A DNA stretch of 64,000 nt from Lonicera japonica (GCA_021464415.1 CM038468.1:5332001-5396000), one strand, 5' to 3'; numbered from the stretch's first letter, positions 1 through 11,989 are shown. Notes: generated by a model from the sequence alone, not told the origin. Numbers and translations: made by a program.

Positions 1-129
1 TATTTATTTCCTATTTCTCTATTGTGGGTGTACTTTTTTGTGTCGGTTCTTCTTTCGGATAAACCATTTAGGCTTGTGAGATCCTCGACGTTGCGTCGTG
101 CTCGGTTGTGAGCGGTTTGGCGCAACACA
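1..129. other. Unassigned flank left of duplication copy 1
   Basis: These bases do not match the corresponding place left of copy 2 (before 35967), where the amylase intron simply continues. The last bases before the homology starts read GGCGCAACACA, which could be the CA end of an inserted LTR, but the other end is outside the window. If so, the last amylase exons of copy 1 may lie further left rather than being deleted. Confidence 0.4.
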
Positions 130-455
130 AATAGCATAAAACACTCAAATGCCTAGGATAAATGGAAGAAGAGTATACCTGAGTAGTATCATGGTTCTCT
201 ATGAAGGTAACAGCCCGAGATGGCCACCAGCCAACGCCACCTGGAGGTTTTCCCTTCTGATCCAATAGTTGCCAGTATTCACATCTTTCAAGTGCCTATA
301 GAAATGAACTGTTCCATAAGTATAATAATTACGCCCCCACAACCACCAGATATAAAACAAGAAGGATAAGTAAATAAAAGTTCCCTTTTTGTGCAATAAT
401 TGTCCCCCCATATTATAATTTTTCCATCAAGTTGGGTAAACTAAAAGAGATTTAA

Positions 456-739
456 GGCTCCGTTTGATTGTAAGGTGGAAAAAGAAAATAAATTAAATTA
501 GTTTTGGTGAAAAGATGGAAAATAAGTTGAGTGATAGAGGTGATATCCTCTTGATTTTTAAGTTTTTCCATGAAGAAATTTTCTTTGCTTGGTGGTAGGT
601 GAAAATTTTCCACCAAATATATTGAAGGATGAAGGATTTATACTCATAAAATGAGTAACATCTCTCACCTTATTTTCTATCTTTCTACATAACTAACTAA
701 ATTTATTTTCCTTTTCCATCTTTGTAATCAAACGGAGCC
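456..739. mobile_element. PIF/Harbinger-type MITE in amylase intron
   Basis: The 284-bp element starts GGCTCCGTTTGATTGTAA and ends with the inverted form TTGTAATCAAACGGAGCC, two mismatches apart. It is flanked by the 3-bp direct repeat TAA (453-455 and 740-742), as expected for PIF/Harbinger elements. Copy 2 has no insertion at the same intron position (about 36290), so it entered after the duplication. It has no coding capacity. Confidence 0.82.
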
Positions 740-3130
740 TAAAAGCGAATATTTTGAACAAATGCTTACAGCATGAAGAATTCCTTTTGTAGTGATATCA
801 AATGCACCAGCAGTTCCACTGGCAGCACTAATCCAGTCAACAATTCTCTGCCGATGGGCATCTTGATTGTGTTCCATCTCACCATATTTATAAGTAAGAG
901 AATCCCAATATTCGCCTACAGCAAAGTATGGCTCACTTGCATCTATGTAGTCCTTCACATAACCACCCCAAAATCCCCTAACAAAATCAATCCTCCATCC
1001 ATCATACCCAATTTCTTTCCTGAGAATATGCCACAATAAGAACATTTTTATTAATTTTCATTTCAATAATTTGCTTCAAAATCACTGCTACATTATTAAG
1101 TACAACTAGAATTGCCAATAATTTCTTTCTTGGGTTTCATAGCAATAGTAGTAGTAGATAAAAATCCCAAGAAATGAAAGAGGGTTAAGATAAGTAACCT
1201 CATCCGGCATAACCACTCTTTTAGATCATTCCTCACGAATTCTTGAGAATGACCAATATTTGGAGCAGCATAGAAATTCTCTCCACTACTCTTATTTCCC
1301 CCTTCTTGGAAATGTGGATCATCAGCAACAACTGCTCGATCATCCCAATTTAATTTACCCCCACAAATATTCCAAATCCCATTTTGATTCTGATAATGTG
1401 CAGAGCGGTGGTTTAAGACCGTATCTCCAAGAACTTTAATACCAATTTCATGGAATCTCTTCACAAGAACCTTCAACTCGTCAATACTACCGTACCTGAT
1501 AAACATAGAATAACTGAAGCTAATACTATACATCTAATGGAAACCCTATTTCCCTTCCAGAATAATTAAAAACCGAAACTCATAATGGTGAAGCTTTTAT
1601 ATATTTTTTTTTTCAAAGAATAATTAAAGACTGAAACTCTTATTTTTTTTTCAAAAAAAATAATATTAGAATTGAAAATTAAGCATGTATATAAGATGGT
1701 ACCTGGAGTTTAAATTATATAGATCTTTTGGCATGTATCCTTGAGGTGAGATAGATTCTATAGGTGGTGGTAACCAAATAACAGTAAAACCATGTGAAGA
1801 TAATTCTGTAGCTTTTTCTAGGAGTTCCATGTACCATCTCCCAGATTTGTGAGACTCCCAATTAAATCCCTGGCACACTATTTCAAAACCTGTACCGTTC
1901 CTGAACATATCTTCACAGGAGGTTCTACTGCCTCAGTTTCCGAGACAGCAATCTCTGAAAATGTTGGAACAGAGCTTCTGAAGATACTTTAGGCCTCTGC
2001 CGCCAGCTTTTCGATTTCTTGAAGGATGATTTCTTGTGCTTCTTTGCTCTTCACTGTTTGACTTTTTTTGGAGGAAATGTCACTAACTAAATCCCTGATT
2101 TCACCGATAATTCCATCAGTGCATGAAGAATCTGATTCCACACTTTCAGAAGAATCCTTTTGTTCCTGTTCTTCATATTGAAGTTGTATAGTTGGAGTTC
2201 CCAAGCCATTTGAGTTTGAAAGGGGTATGTAAAAGTCATTTCCCATACAATTTAACCAAGTGCTTTCATTTAGCATCAGCACAAAAAGAAATCCTACAAA
2301 TTCTTCACTTAAAGTAAATAATCCACTAGCGCCATCTCCACCCTCTTTTCGCTGCAATGCAAGTGCACAAGCAACCAATGGATGAGTACGAAGATATAGC
2401 CATAAATCATACTTGCTCAAAACCTGTTTATTGTAATTTCCAGTTGAACATTCTTTATTACTTCTGAACTAGTATAAACTATATCCAAATAAGCGTGTAA
2501 GTATTCCCTCGGCAGAATACATATTTCAAGTTGTATAGTCCTTATTACTTTTCAATACCAAAAATCCTTACATAAAAGAGAACGTGGGTATGTTCATATG
2601 CAGAATTTGCCTTAAGTTTGTTAGAGCTAAGGCTTGGCATTGAAGTGTAAAAAGGAACTACACTAATTGGTTAGTTTGTAGGAATTGGGGAGTGAGTGAA
2701 AAAGTTCTGGTGTAATTGCCCGGGGTATGCCCCTTGCAGCTTGTCTTCTTTGTTGTTTGTTTATAATATTTGATCCGCTAATAGCTTTACTTTTGGGAAA
2801 CACATTGCAGGTAAATCAAATAAAATACTATTTCAAAAAGTACCTGCAACAAAGTGCGCAAAGCCTGGTCCTTGAAAACTAGTGTTTCAGCTGGATATGG
2901 CTCGGCTGGGATTTCCCATTTTTTACCCTCATCTTTGCAAACTCCCCAGTGCACAACATTATCTCCAGGTAGATCAGTTTCTATGTACAAAAGATTGTTT
3001 GCTGTATCTGGGCATCTTTTGACAGAAATACTCAGAGAGTTATCAAAAATAGTTTCTTTTACGATAGAAAGCTCTTCATGGAAGCCATTGAGGAGCCTCT
3101 TTTGCTGATTAGGTTCTCCTATGTCATCAA

Positions 3131-3545
3131 CAGGGGCGAAGCTATGTAGGGGCAGGGGGGGCAGCTGCCCCTCCTTGGGTTGGGGCTTTTTTGTAAAAAA
3201 AAAAACTTTTTAGGGACTTATGTGCATAAAAATAAACTTGAGGGGACCTAACTGTAAGATACAAAATCTTAAAGAACAATTTGTTAATATTAAACCTAAT
3301 TAATTAAATATCTACACCATTTTTTTACTACCACCATTCACCAATACTTTCAAAATATGAAAAATCATAGAATGTTATTGTAATTTATCATAATTGTTTG
3401 CATTTGTTATTTAAGTTGTATGAACTTTTATTATTAATAGTGTTATGTTTGCATTCAAATTTTATGGCTTTAAATATGATATAGTGTGTGTTGATTTTCG
3501 ATTAAATTTCGCCCCCTGTTGCTCAATTTTCTGGCTTCGCCACTG
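3131..3545. mobile_element. Non-autonomous hAT element inside amylase exon
   Basis: The 415-bp insertion begins CAGGGGCGAAGC and ends GCTTCGCCACTG (11 of 12 bases inverted-complementary). It is bounded by a perfect 8-bp duplication GTCATCAA (3123-3130 and 3546-3553), the hAT signature. The empty site is visible in copy 2 near 38706 (GTCACCAA). It splits the exon encoding the second CBM45 domain. No transposase is encoded. Confidence 0.93.
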
Positions 3546-5056
3546 GTCATCAATGCTGTCTTCGACCTTAGTATGGGCTCCTTCTGATGAGAGAAGCATG
3601 TCGGACACCACTGTATTCAGGAGGATGACATCTTTTCACAGTATATCCTGATAAACTCAAAAAAAGATATATATATTTTTTGTGTGTGTATGTTGGGTGG
3701 TATTGTTTTGGGTGGGTGGGGGGGTGTTGAGAGATTTATAACAAATACATAATGTTTTTTTTATATTTTTATATGCAGAGATGCAGGAGGTTTATTCAGT
3801 TAGCCGCCCTGATGAGTTGCTACTTTCTGCTCGACTAAAATGCAATTTCAAAACGCCAAAATGTCCTTTCGGCCAATTAGCTTCACCAATAAACCTCTTT
3901 CATAGACAAATTAGTAGTAATTTTAAAACTTGGGCTCAATAGGTTCAAGTATTTTAAAAGCTGGTCCTTGCTGGTGCACGTGGGTCGAAATCCATTGCAT
4001 AAAAATTCCCGAACAATGTTTTGGAAGAAAGAAAGAGTTTGGGAGATAATCAGAACACCCCAACGAGTTGCTTAGAATGAAATAAGAAGAAATGGAACAA
4101 GATTCTGTGGAACTTTCTATACAACCTGGCCAAGTGCCGTAGCCCTTTTTAGCTCCTACATTATTGGTATTGCTGTGAAGACAATCAATAAGAGGCACCT
4201 TGAAGTCTACCCTTGTTCTGATACCAAGCTCTAGTTCCCTCATCCTACATCAACAAATATCCACAGATAAACAAAAACAACAAATTCAGTGGAAAATGCA
4301 TAAAGAAACGAAGAAAAGAAAACGAATTTACTGAAGAATCCATGAATACCTATACCAAATTAAGGGAAAAATTTCTACTGCTGGGAAATTGAAAAACATA
4401 CCTTCAATACAAAGTTTATAGCTGCAATTGAACTATTAGTGTTAAAGTCAATCCTCACTTTGTGGAGCATGTCTCCTTCCAGTGCTGCAGATTATTTTTT
4501 CAAAGGAGTCTCAATCGCGTTGTCCTGAAAAGACGAAGAAAGGTCAAATTCGTGGCAATATGAAATAGAGCAAAAGTCACGAATCCAAGATATAACTAGA
4601 TACCTTAATGGAAATAGAATCTGGTGGTATCATCTCAAGAGGAGGTTGATCCCATTCACTGCAAGTTTTTAACGATAAATATTTAACTCAGGATCATCTC
4701 AGCTGACTTTATTTAATGATTCATCAAAATGAATTAAAATTTAAAGATTGTCACACATTGACTTTATGTATTTTGGGTCCGTAACTGTGGGAAGATCCAT
4801 AAACCAATTTCAAACTCAAAGTTAACAGATAAAGACTTAAGTCGTTTTTGGAAATTTCGTTGCTAAAGGAGTCCATTCCTCTAGGTGATCCAACCTATGC
4901 CTAACAAGCAAATGTCACTTTTGTATATGTGCATAATTTTGTTTAATGAGTTTCAGGAAAATAAATTGGGAGTTTTGGAGCAATTCGGAATGACTTAGAT
5001 CAAGACAAGTGGTTTGAGAAGCCAAAATAGTTTCAAGTTAAAGCCTTGGCAGAGGG

Positions 5057-5192
5057 CATGATTGATCATGGAACAGCCATGATCGATCATGAAGCAGTGG
5101 GTAAAATGACAATTTGATGATCAATCATGCGAATAGTCATGATCGATCATGGTTAAACAGTGGGCAAAGTGGCAGTTTGATGATCGATCATG
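5057..5192. repeat. Degenerate palindrome array of old element, copy 1
   Basis: There are five sites related to CATGATCGATCATG, starting at 5057, 5078, 5116, 5138 and 5179, several with one or two changes. Doublet distances are 21 and 22 bp and doublet-to-doublet distances 59 and 63 bp, close to the array of the young element (53219-53440). Confidence 0.85.
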
Positions 5193-5689
5193 GTTTGAAT
5201 TTAAATCATAAGGAATAAAGTATTACCAATGAGCATCTCTTTTAATTTTTCATGTCAGGACTAAAGTAACACTCTTCCTTATGAATAAATAATTCTTTTT
5301 CCGTCTGTGTACAAAAATATTGTTTGGAACTTTTTTTTAGTTACGCTGGCTGCTGCACAAAAATGAAAAAAATAATATTTGGAACTTTTTTTTTCTCTTT
5401 TCCCGTTGTAAATTTTTTTTTAATTTTTTTTTTAGGATAGTTATTAGCTAGGCATGTGTAATTTTTATAATTTATTATAGTAATTGTCTCATTTGAAAAA
5501 TTAGTAGGTGAAATCTTTTCATCTTATAAAAATAAGGATATTTTTGTAATTGATATTTTATTCCATTCTTATTCTCGATTGAACCAAATATCGGCATGAC
5601 ATCCTAGATGCCAAGAAAAAAACTTTCCAGGAATCAAGTATGCCCATTCCATACTTATTTCATTCCCAAAACTTGAACCAAATGAACCC

Positions 5690-6846
5690 TCAAGGTGATC
5701 CCCCACTTAAGTAGGATACTCTCCAAGTTTTGCAAGACGGGCACCAAGGGTTTCAAAACAAGCACAAATATGGATGGTGGGATTATGCTTACAAGAACAA
5801 GGCAGTGGACCAGTGGTTATTGAGCGACCAACTTATCTCAGCGCTTTGGATAATTTTGCGTAATTACAAGCATTCGAGTAACGACCTAGATGGGTACAGT
5901 ACTTGCGACAAGTAGGTAATTGACGCAATCTCACTTTTTGTAGAGAATTTGTTCCTAGTTTATTACATGTTCCCAATAAACAATTCTCATTTGTTGCGCA
6001 TATACGTGCGAGAGATGTTCCTTTCAATATTGATGTGGTGAGTGAGATTACGGGAATTCTAGCTTTGTTGGTGAATAGTTATGATATCCTGGGTTCTAGG
6101 AGAGTTGTGGTTCCTATTAATGATAAGTTAGCCACATTTCTAGCAAGACGACCAATGTTGTTGATAGGACCGCAGTTTAATAAGAATGATTTGGTGAACA
6201 ATAACAAGATTTTGTGGTTAGTTGTGGCTAATGCGATCAACCCCAACTCGCTTATCTAGCATTTGTATCACTATCATGCAATTGTTATGAAGGCGATTGC
6301 ACATAATAAACCATTTTGCTTGGTGAGATATATCATCATTAAGATTGCGATTCACTCGCCCACAATGACACTATTAAGTATGGGGTACTACTAACCAGAG
6401 TTTGCTTGAGATCCAGGGTACAAGAAAGGGATATAGATCAAACGAAAATGCAAAGAAGGCCAATCAATCGTTCCACCCAAGCTCGAGTTGCTGGCCAATC
6501 AAAGAACCGACCAAGTAGTTCCACTGCTCGGCCACAACCACTAGATGAAGATTAAGAGGAGGGGAGTGAAGATGCAGGAGCAGTGGTTCAAGAAACGTCG
6601 AGAAGTATGGGAAGGACGAGCTCAGGTGCGGTTAATGTCCAAGCCGACCCGGTGATGGATAATTTAAATGTGATAAAGACGCAACTCGAGCAAATTACTA
6701 CTATGATGCTTAAATGAGAAGGTCGAAATCGTGACCCAACGCCAACAGAGATTGGAGAAAGAAATTGAGGCCCAACGAGCTTTCCTATGTGAGCAATTCC
6801 AATATTTGAACATGCAATTCCCCCTCACCTGCCTCCCGAGATGTGA
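5690..6846 (+). pseudogene. Relic of Athila-family ORF2 (copy 1)
   Basis: The sequence aligns with the intact 399-residue ORF at 53770-54969. Visible shared blocks include YGWWDYA (WWNYA in the intact one), VSEITGILALLVN (LTEITGISALPPN), LATFLARRP and NKILWLVVANAI, then the STQAR region. The end CCCGAGATGTGA corresponds to the Pro-rich end and stop of the intact ORF. Frameshifts and stops split it, and the start codon region seen in copy 2 is absent. Confidence 0.85.
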
Positions 6847-7812
6847 TATGGTTTTAAATTCTGAAAACTCTATTTAAATTATTTGATTTATTTCTTTCTT
6901 TTTTGGTTGTTTTTAGTTTGGAACATGATGTTAACTTTTGAGTGTTGGTTTTAATGTTTTAATGTCATGGTTTATTTAATTCTAACCCATTTATTTCTTA
7001 GTTGTGTGTATAGTTTTGTGATTGAAATTTGATCTGTACTTTTGTCTCATGGAAATCAAAAAGTCGATTAAAACCACTCTGCATTTTGCACATTCTCTTA
7101 ACATTGAGGACTATGTTATCTACAAGTTGGGGGCATGCATTTTAATGAATTATTTACTTGGTTTGTTTTTGTTTATTTCCATGTGATTAGTTAGAGTTCA
7201 TTTTTAAATTTTTGTGGAAGTTTGAAAAATGATGAATGTTTCTTTTTTGTTAGAGAAAATTAAAGGTTTTTGGTTCATTAGCTAGTGGCATGAATTCCTT
7301 GTTCTAGAAAAGTTTTTGAGCAATAATCTAGATTTCCTTGCTTTAATTAGATCCATGGCCCTATAATCATCCTTTAAAATGTGTAAATGCTATGGTTAGA
7401 GAAGTTATTTCGTGACACTTATAATTGTTATTATTTTGAGAAAAGTGATTTTTTGTCAAAAATTTATGGAAGCTCTTTCGAAAAGATCCTATAAAGTTGA
7501 GAACAAATGCATGGCACTCTGTAAACTTGGAAGACTTATATATATATATAAACAAGGATGACTTTTATCTTAATATTGACTTAATTCTTTGCTTGGTAAT
7601 AACAAAGCCGCTATGTGTTAACTTGATGATAAGGGAAAGGCAAGCTTTTGGAATGGGTAAATAGCTTCCTTTTTATGCTTGGAAAATAGCATTGATTTTT
7701 TTCCAAAAAGTGAGACAGCTGCCCTTTTATAGAAAAACATGCCGCGTTGATCTAATTAAGCAAAATTTTGCAAAAAAATACAACAGAAAGTGCTTAGAAT
7801 TATCGAAAATCT

Positions 7813-10800
7813 CAGTACACCAAAAATAGGAATTTGTCACGATCAATGACCGTTTTGCTTGTTGCCATGGTAGCACCAGGACAAACACATTTGTCACGGT
7901 CAAAAGCTGTGACAAGTCTGATAGAAAAGTGTGAGTTTAACCTATAACAATGAATATATATTGCCACGGTCATTGAACGTAATAATTTGTCACGATCATT
8001 GACCACGACGAACATAAAAAATTTGCTACAGTCATTAACCGTCAAAAGTATAAAACATTTATTACTCACTTTTGTCATACTTGTTTGTCACGGTTATTGA
8101 CCATGACAATTATTAAATTAAATTCAAAAAAATTATTTTAAAATTTTGAAAACCAAATTTTTTTCCCTGTTTAAAAGTAAATAAAAAATAGTGTATTTTG
8201 ACATCAAGCTTCAATTGTATTCTAATAATGCTGATATCTAGCAACATTAAAAGAAAAATACATATAATAAAACCTAATTTTATCACTCCGTAAAGTTGGC
8301 TAAAGAACACATAACTAGCAAAATGTATTCAAACAATTAATGTCCAAATGATAGACTACAAGTTTAACATATCCAAACTATAACAATTAGAATTAGAACT
8401 GAATAACATATATTGGCCATACCATAAAATCACCTAAAACTTCTCTGATAGTAGTGACCCACCCTTGTACGTTAAGATAAAAAGATTCATTATCATCCCC
8501 CAAAATATGGATGACTTTCACTTTTCTTTCGAATTCGTGTATCCGACAATGATGGACAACCGTTCCCTCTTCCACTAGTTCTATGAAACCCTCTACAATT
8601 ATCCTTTTGTTACTAAAATATTTTAATTTGATAAGTTAATGAGTTGAAGATGTTGGATTTGGAGTTGTGTACGGAGTTGTAGAAGATGAGGGACTTGGAG
8701 TTTGTAAAGGCCATGTTCAAAGTGCATAACTTGGAGAAAATTGTGGAGGCGAAAAAACTTGACCCAATGAAGAAACTTCTTTTAAGATAAATTGCATATT
8801 AAGTTGCATATTTGAGTTTACTTCTTCAAAAAAAAATTAAAATTGTGTTCATCACATTCTTCTCTATGTTTTGCATTTCTGATCGAATAGGAGTGATAGA
8901 TTTCACTTTGATTTTTGACACTGGACCTACACCACAAGTCCGTCCCTTCTTGTGCTTGCCAAAAGCTTGTGTTAAGGCATCATTATCCAAAGATGTATAG
9001 CTTGCTGAGTCTTGGCTACTTCTCAACTCATTCAATTTTTGCTACAAAATATATTGGTTAATTATTATATATATACATACAAATTTATATACATATATAC
9101 ATACATATATATATAATATTCTCAAGTTATAAGTAACATTAACAACTGGAGTTCTATGACAAAATTAACCTACAATTTCTTCAACAACATTGGGGTGAAG
9201 TTGGTCTGTTTTAGGTTGTTTTCGTGCTTCAATATATACTTCAGTCAGTTCAGGTGATCGCCTCTCAGGATCCTTGATTTTTTGCAAATGCTGACAAAAG
9301 TAAAATTAAATAAAATTTTAAATGGCACGTTCTTATACTAAAAATAGCCTACATATGTACCATCTCCTCAGTTTTTTCAGTGTATGATGTTCTACCAAGA
9401 CAATGAATATCAGTCTTTAGAGACCTGTTTGCTTTATTTTTCTCCCTTTGTGACAATTTAGCCTCTGTTGCTTCGCATTCAACAGTGTTTTTGAGAAGTA
9501 CATAATTGGAGGTCAATGTTTTAAATAGCCTTCAAATTCTTTTTCCTACCATTCCAAGTCCTTGACAATGTGATATATAAAATTTCTTTAGGGTTAGTAA
9601 CATATTGATAAAAATAGAAAGATATATGTTAGTTAATAAGCATAAGTAAATATAATGACAAACATTTAAGAGGGATTTTTTTTATGAGTGAGGGGGTTAG
9701 CCTAATTCTAAAGAAGCTCACCTGAATCCGGGGTTAATTTGAGTCTCACCTGAGGAATTTTTTATGAGCGAGTGGCTTAGCCTAGTGATAACAATTGAGC
9801 CTTGTCATCTAGTGTACAAGAATTCATGCAAGTAGTACAAGAATTAACTTAAAAAAAGAAAAAAAAATCCACTAGTATAGTTCTACAATTCAAAAAAGAA
9901 AATTCCATTAGTGTAGTTATGCAATTCCAACCATATATTCCCACATGCGGTAGAATTAAAATATAATTATTTATCCCCTCTATTTTTTCTTTCTTATCGA
10001 CTGCACAATCCGGACAAACTCTTTCTTTTTCTTTTTATTTTTTTTCGTTCAACTGTGCTCAAGAATTACTCCTTATCCTTTGTCTCAAAATACACTTTGG
10101 CTTTGTGTAAAAAAGTTACATACATTTAACTTGGCACAATTTCTGCTAGGAAAAAAAATGTTAATACAAAAAAAATAAAAAATTAGTTGTTTTAATATAA
10201 TAATTAAATTTGACTTTTACATATTTTAAGAGAGCTATCTTAATCTTAGAGGCTTTGAATAGACCAAGTGCCCAAAACAAATGTGTGCGATGCTAAAAGT
10301 AACAAAATAGTATAGAAAAAAATAATAAAATAATTCAAATAATGAGTGTTGTTGGAGGTGGTTTAATGCAAGACGGTCGTTGCCAACGTGGAGCAAAGGG
10401 GGTTGGATTCCTTATAGCAATATGGGTACTAGGCCATCTTATATTAAATTAAATGCTACTATTTGACTTTTAATATTTTTAATAATATTCTACTTTCAAT
10501 ATTATTAATAGGTAATAATTATTTTAGCTATCTTAAATTTTAAGCTTAAGCAATGGAATTTTCTTTCTATACCAATCAGACCCACTACCAAAATCTCATA
10601 ATTCACTTTTACTACAAGTAAAATGCATGTGGGAATTCTTACGTACGGGAGCATCCCAAATTTAGCTAAATATAGTCTTATATATATTGATATTTAATTA
10701 ATTATTTTCAGATTTTTAACTCTTCCATATTTTGCTTCATGTGATTGAATCGTTACCTTTTGTTTAATTAAAAAAGAGATTAGAAAAGCTTCATCAAACT

Positions 10801-11254
10801 TTCTTTTATGCATTCTTCTATTTAAAAAGAAGATAGAAAGGAAAAAAGGACATGTTTAGACAAAGCTTTAATCCCCCCAACCTGCACCCCACTACATAAA
10901 CTGTGTATATTTCAAACTTTGGAATATATTTAATATATAGTATAAAAAATAAGATTACCGATTTAATGTTATTAAAAATAAAATAAACTATCAATTTAGA
11001 TAAAGGGTGCATTAATTTGAGCTACAAAGTCGAATAAAAAACAATTATCATGGGTACCAAATTGATAAATAAGTTTTATGCTACTCTTTAAATTTTAATT
11101 GTTAATAAATTAAGGATAATATAAAAATTGTTACACACAGATTATTAAAGCAAGAAAACAAACATAGATGCCCCTCCATTGTCAAGCATAAAACATTAAA
11201 TAAAAAAAAAGTGAAACATAATGACGTCATCTTCTTCCCCATAGCCCCACCACC
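7813..11254 (-). mobile_element. CACTA (En/Spm) element, copy 1, right end lost
   Basis: The left terminus reads CAGTACACCAAAAATAGG (consensus would start CACTACACC), preceded by TCT. The complete partner in copy 2 has both ends and a TCT duplication. Subterminal repeats of the type TTTGTCACGGTCATTGACCG fill 7835-8110 in both orientations, typical of CACTA sub-TIR transposase-binding repeats. Only traces of a tnp1-like gene remain, so the element is not autonomous. An LTR-like insertion truncates it at 11255. Other parts are AT-rich and non-coding. Confidence 0.82.
8640..9460 (-). pseudogene. Plant En/Spm (PTTA/TNP1-like) protein remnant
   Basis: Minus-strand pieces resemble the conserved part of plant CACTA accessory proteins. 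One exon (about 9172-9290) reads KDPERRSPELTEVYIEARKQ. The next (about 8640-9048) contains SLDNDALTQAFGKHKKGRT, the hallmark D-A-[LF]-x-Q-[AV]-F-G block, followed by a region with repeated MQ. A third piece lies about 9360-9460. Stops interrupt all of them. Copy 2 has the same remnants at 42886-43200 and 44745-45010, separated by a solo LTR. In intact elements such proteins bind subterminal repeats. Confidence 0.65.
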
Positions 11255-11766
11255 TATGAGAATCCGGACCTCCGACCGGGCCTTCTCGATTTCTATTGTT
11301 AATTTTGAATTTGTGGTTTTGATGGAAAAACGTATTTTTAGAGTCGTCAATTTGTTTTGCAAGAAAACAAACAAAAGGTTGTATAAAAGATAATCCAAAA
11401 ACGAACTATCTTTCATATATTTGAAACCAGAAATTTATTTGATAACTTGTTTTGTTAGAGTTTGGGAACTACGTTACGAATTAGGAAGGTGTTAAGCACC
11501 AAATTCTCCCTTTCAGTCTCTTAATGGATCATGTATTTAATTCTTATTTTAGATATCTTGTAAGTAGTTTGAATTGCTTTCAAGGTAGTCCTTCTGGATA
11601 AATTTAGTTAAAACAACATTTTGAAATCAGACTCGAGCTTTATGAGCGCCTACGTATTCATTCGTAGAACGAAATCAAAGTCTCGTAGTTCCACTTGTTT
11701 GGAAACTATTTTTGTGTTTGTTTTGTTTTGAAAATGTGCCAAAACAGATTTTAGTTTTCTTGTAAA
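11255..11766 (+). mobile_element. LTR-like fragment, relative of solo LTR 23117-25163
   Basis: Homology between the duplication copies ends exactly where TATGAGAATCC begins. This start and the following blocks (AGAGTCGTCAATTTGTTTT, and the motif around AAGGTGTTAAGCACC and CCCTTTCAGTCTCTTAA) match the first ~300 bp of the solo LTR at 23117. The second base is A instead of G. The rest runs into the N gap, so the 3' end and target duplication cannot be seen. Confidence 0.65.
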
Positions 11767-11866
11767 NNNNNNNNNNNNNNNNNNNNNNNNNNNNNNNNNN
11801 NNNNNNNNNNNNNNNNNNNNNNNNNNNNNNNNNNNNNNNNNNNNNNNNNNNNNNNNNNNNNNNNNN
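11767..11866. other. Assembly gap (100 N)
   Basis: A run of exactly 100 N marks a scaffold join of unknown true length. It lies close to the right end of duplication copy 1, so order and distance across this point are not assured. Confidence 0.99.
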
Positions 11867-11989
11867 TACACATATATATACAATAACATATATAATAAGG
11901 TGGGCTATACACATGTATATACATATACAATTTATTGAAAATGAGAAAATATTTTTAAGTTATTGGTTATTTATAATAAAAATGTATGG

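Larger units (their letters stand above)
179..4658 (-). pseudogene. AMY3-like: Broken plastid alpha-amylase (AMY3 type), copy 1
   Basis: Exons on the minus strand, in gene order: 4604-4658, 4402-4524, 4126-4244, 2844-3647 (split by a hAT element), 1703-2423, 1199-1495, 770-1019 and 179-295, most with GT/AG borders. The upstream exons encode CBM45 starch-binding repeats (EWDQPPLEM; ETDLPGDNVVHWGV). The rest is a GH13 amylase catalytic domain, with the nucleophile in GWRIDF, the acid/base in AVGEYWDS and the third Asp in ENHDT. AMY3 of other plants degrades starch in the chloroplast stroma. Lesions seen: TAA in exon 4402-4524 (PLKK*SAAL), a 2-base deletion in 4126-4244, the hAT insertion, TAA at 1989-1991, a one-base loss near 1896, and a 6-base loss in the ENHDT exon. 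The Cys of NHRCAH is Ser here. The transit-peptide exons and the last exons are not visible. Shared and private lesions make this a pseudogene. Confidence 0.88.
4755..7812 (+). mobile_element. Relic of Athila-like Ty3/gypsy element (copy 1)
   Basis: It starts inside the last ~150 bp of a pol gene that matches the end of the young element's pol (52900-53070), including the bases around the stop codon. It continues through a palindrome array (5057-5192), a broken ORF2 (5690-6846) and the 3' non-coding region. At 7813 it is cut by a CACTA element. The 3' LTR is visible only in copy 2 (60165-61712). The part upstream of the pol end is missing. The stretch 5208-5685 differs from copy 2 and is unassigned. 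Confidence 0.85.
130..11254 (+). repeat. Segmental duplication, copy 1
   Basis: This stretch aligns collinearly and in direct orientation with 35967-58771 once copy-specific insertions are removed. Shared parts are the amylase exons and introns, the relic of an Athila-like element and the left part of a CACTA element. By eye well over nine bases in ten agree in the exons. Copy 1 has its own hAT element (3131-3545) and MITE (456-739). Copy 2 has its own solo LTR and young Athila, and has lost the segment matching about 4160-4755. Homology stops at 11254, where an LTR-like sequence begins; the partner position in copy 2 is 58771. Confidence 0.9.

Noticed and set aside
3700..3730. G-rich run (and 38865-38900 in copy 2) considered as a regulatory quadruplex.
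   Set aside because: It lies in an intron of a dead gene, and its length differs between copies as a simple repeat would.
3923..4243. 106-codon minus-strand frame considered as a separate gene.
   Set aside because: Its first ~40 codons are the amylase exon 4126-4244 read after a 2-base deletion; the rest is intron.
5040..5200. Regular palindromes considered as a CRISPR-like array.
   Set aside because: The repeats are plant retroelement DNA, short and palindromic, and the spacers are themselves repeated at fixed spacing. CRISPR arrays are not expected here.
9680..9830. GTTAGCCTAATTCTAAAG and GGGTTAATTTGAGTCTC, suggestive of SINE boxes A and B.
   Set aside because: Both boxes are too degraded to separate from chance, although the block is kept in copy 2 (about 45230-45340).
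11650..11914. Open frames running through the N gap.
   Set aside because: They exist only because N codons are not stops.
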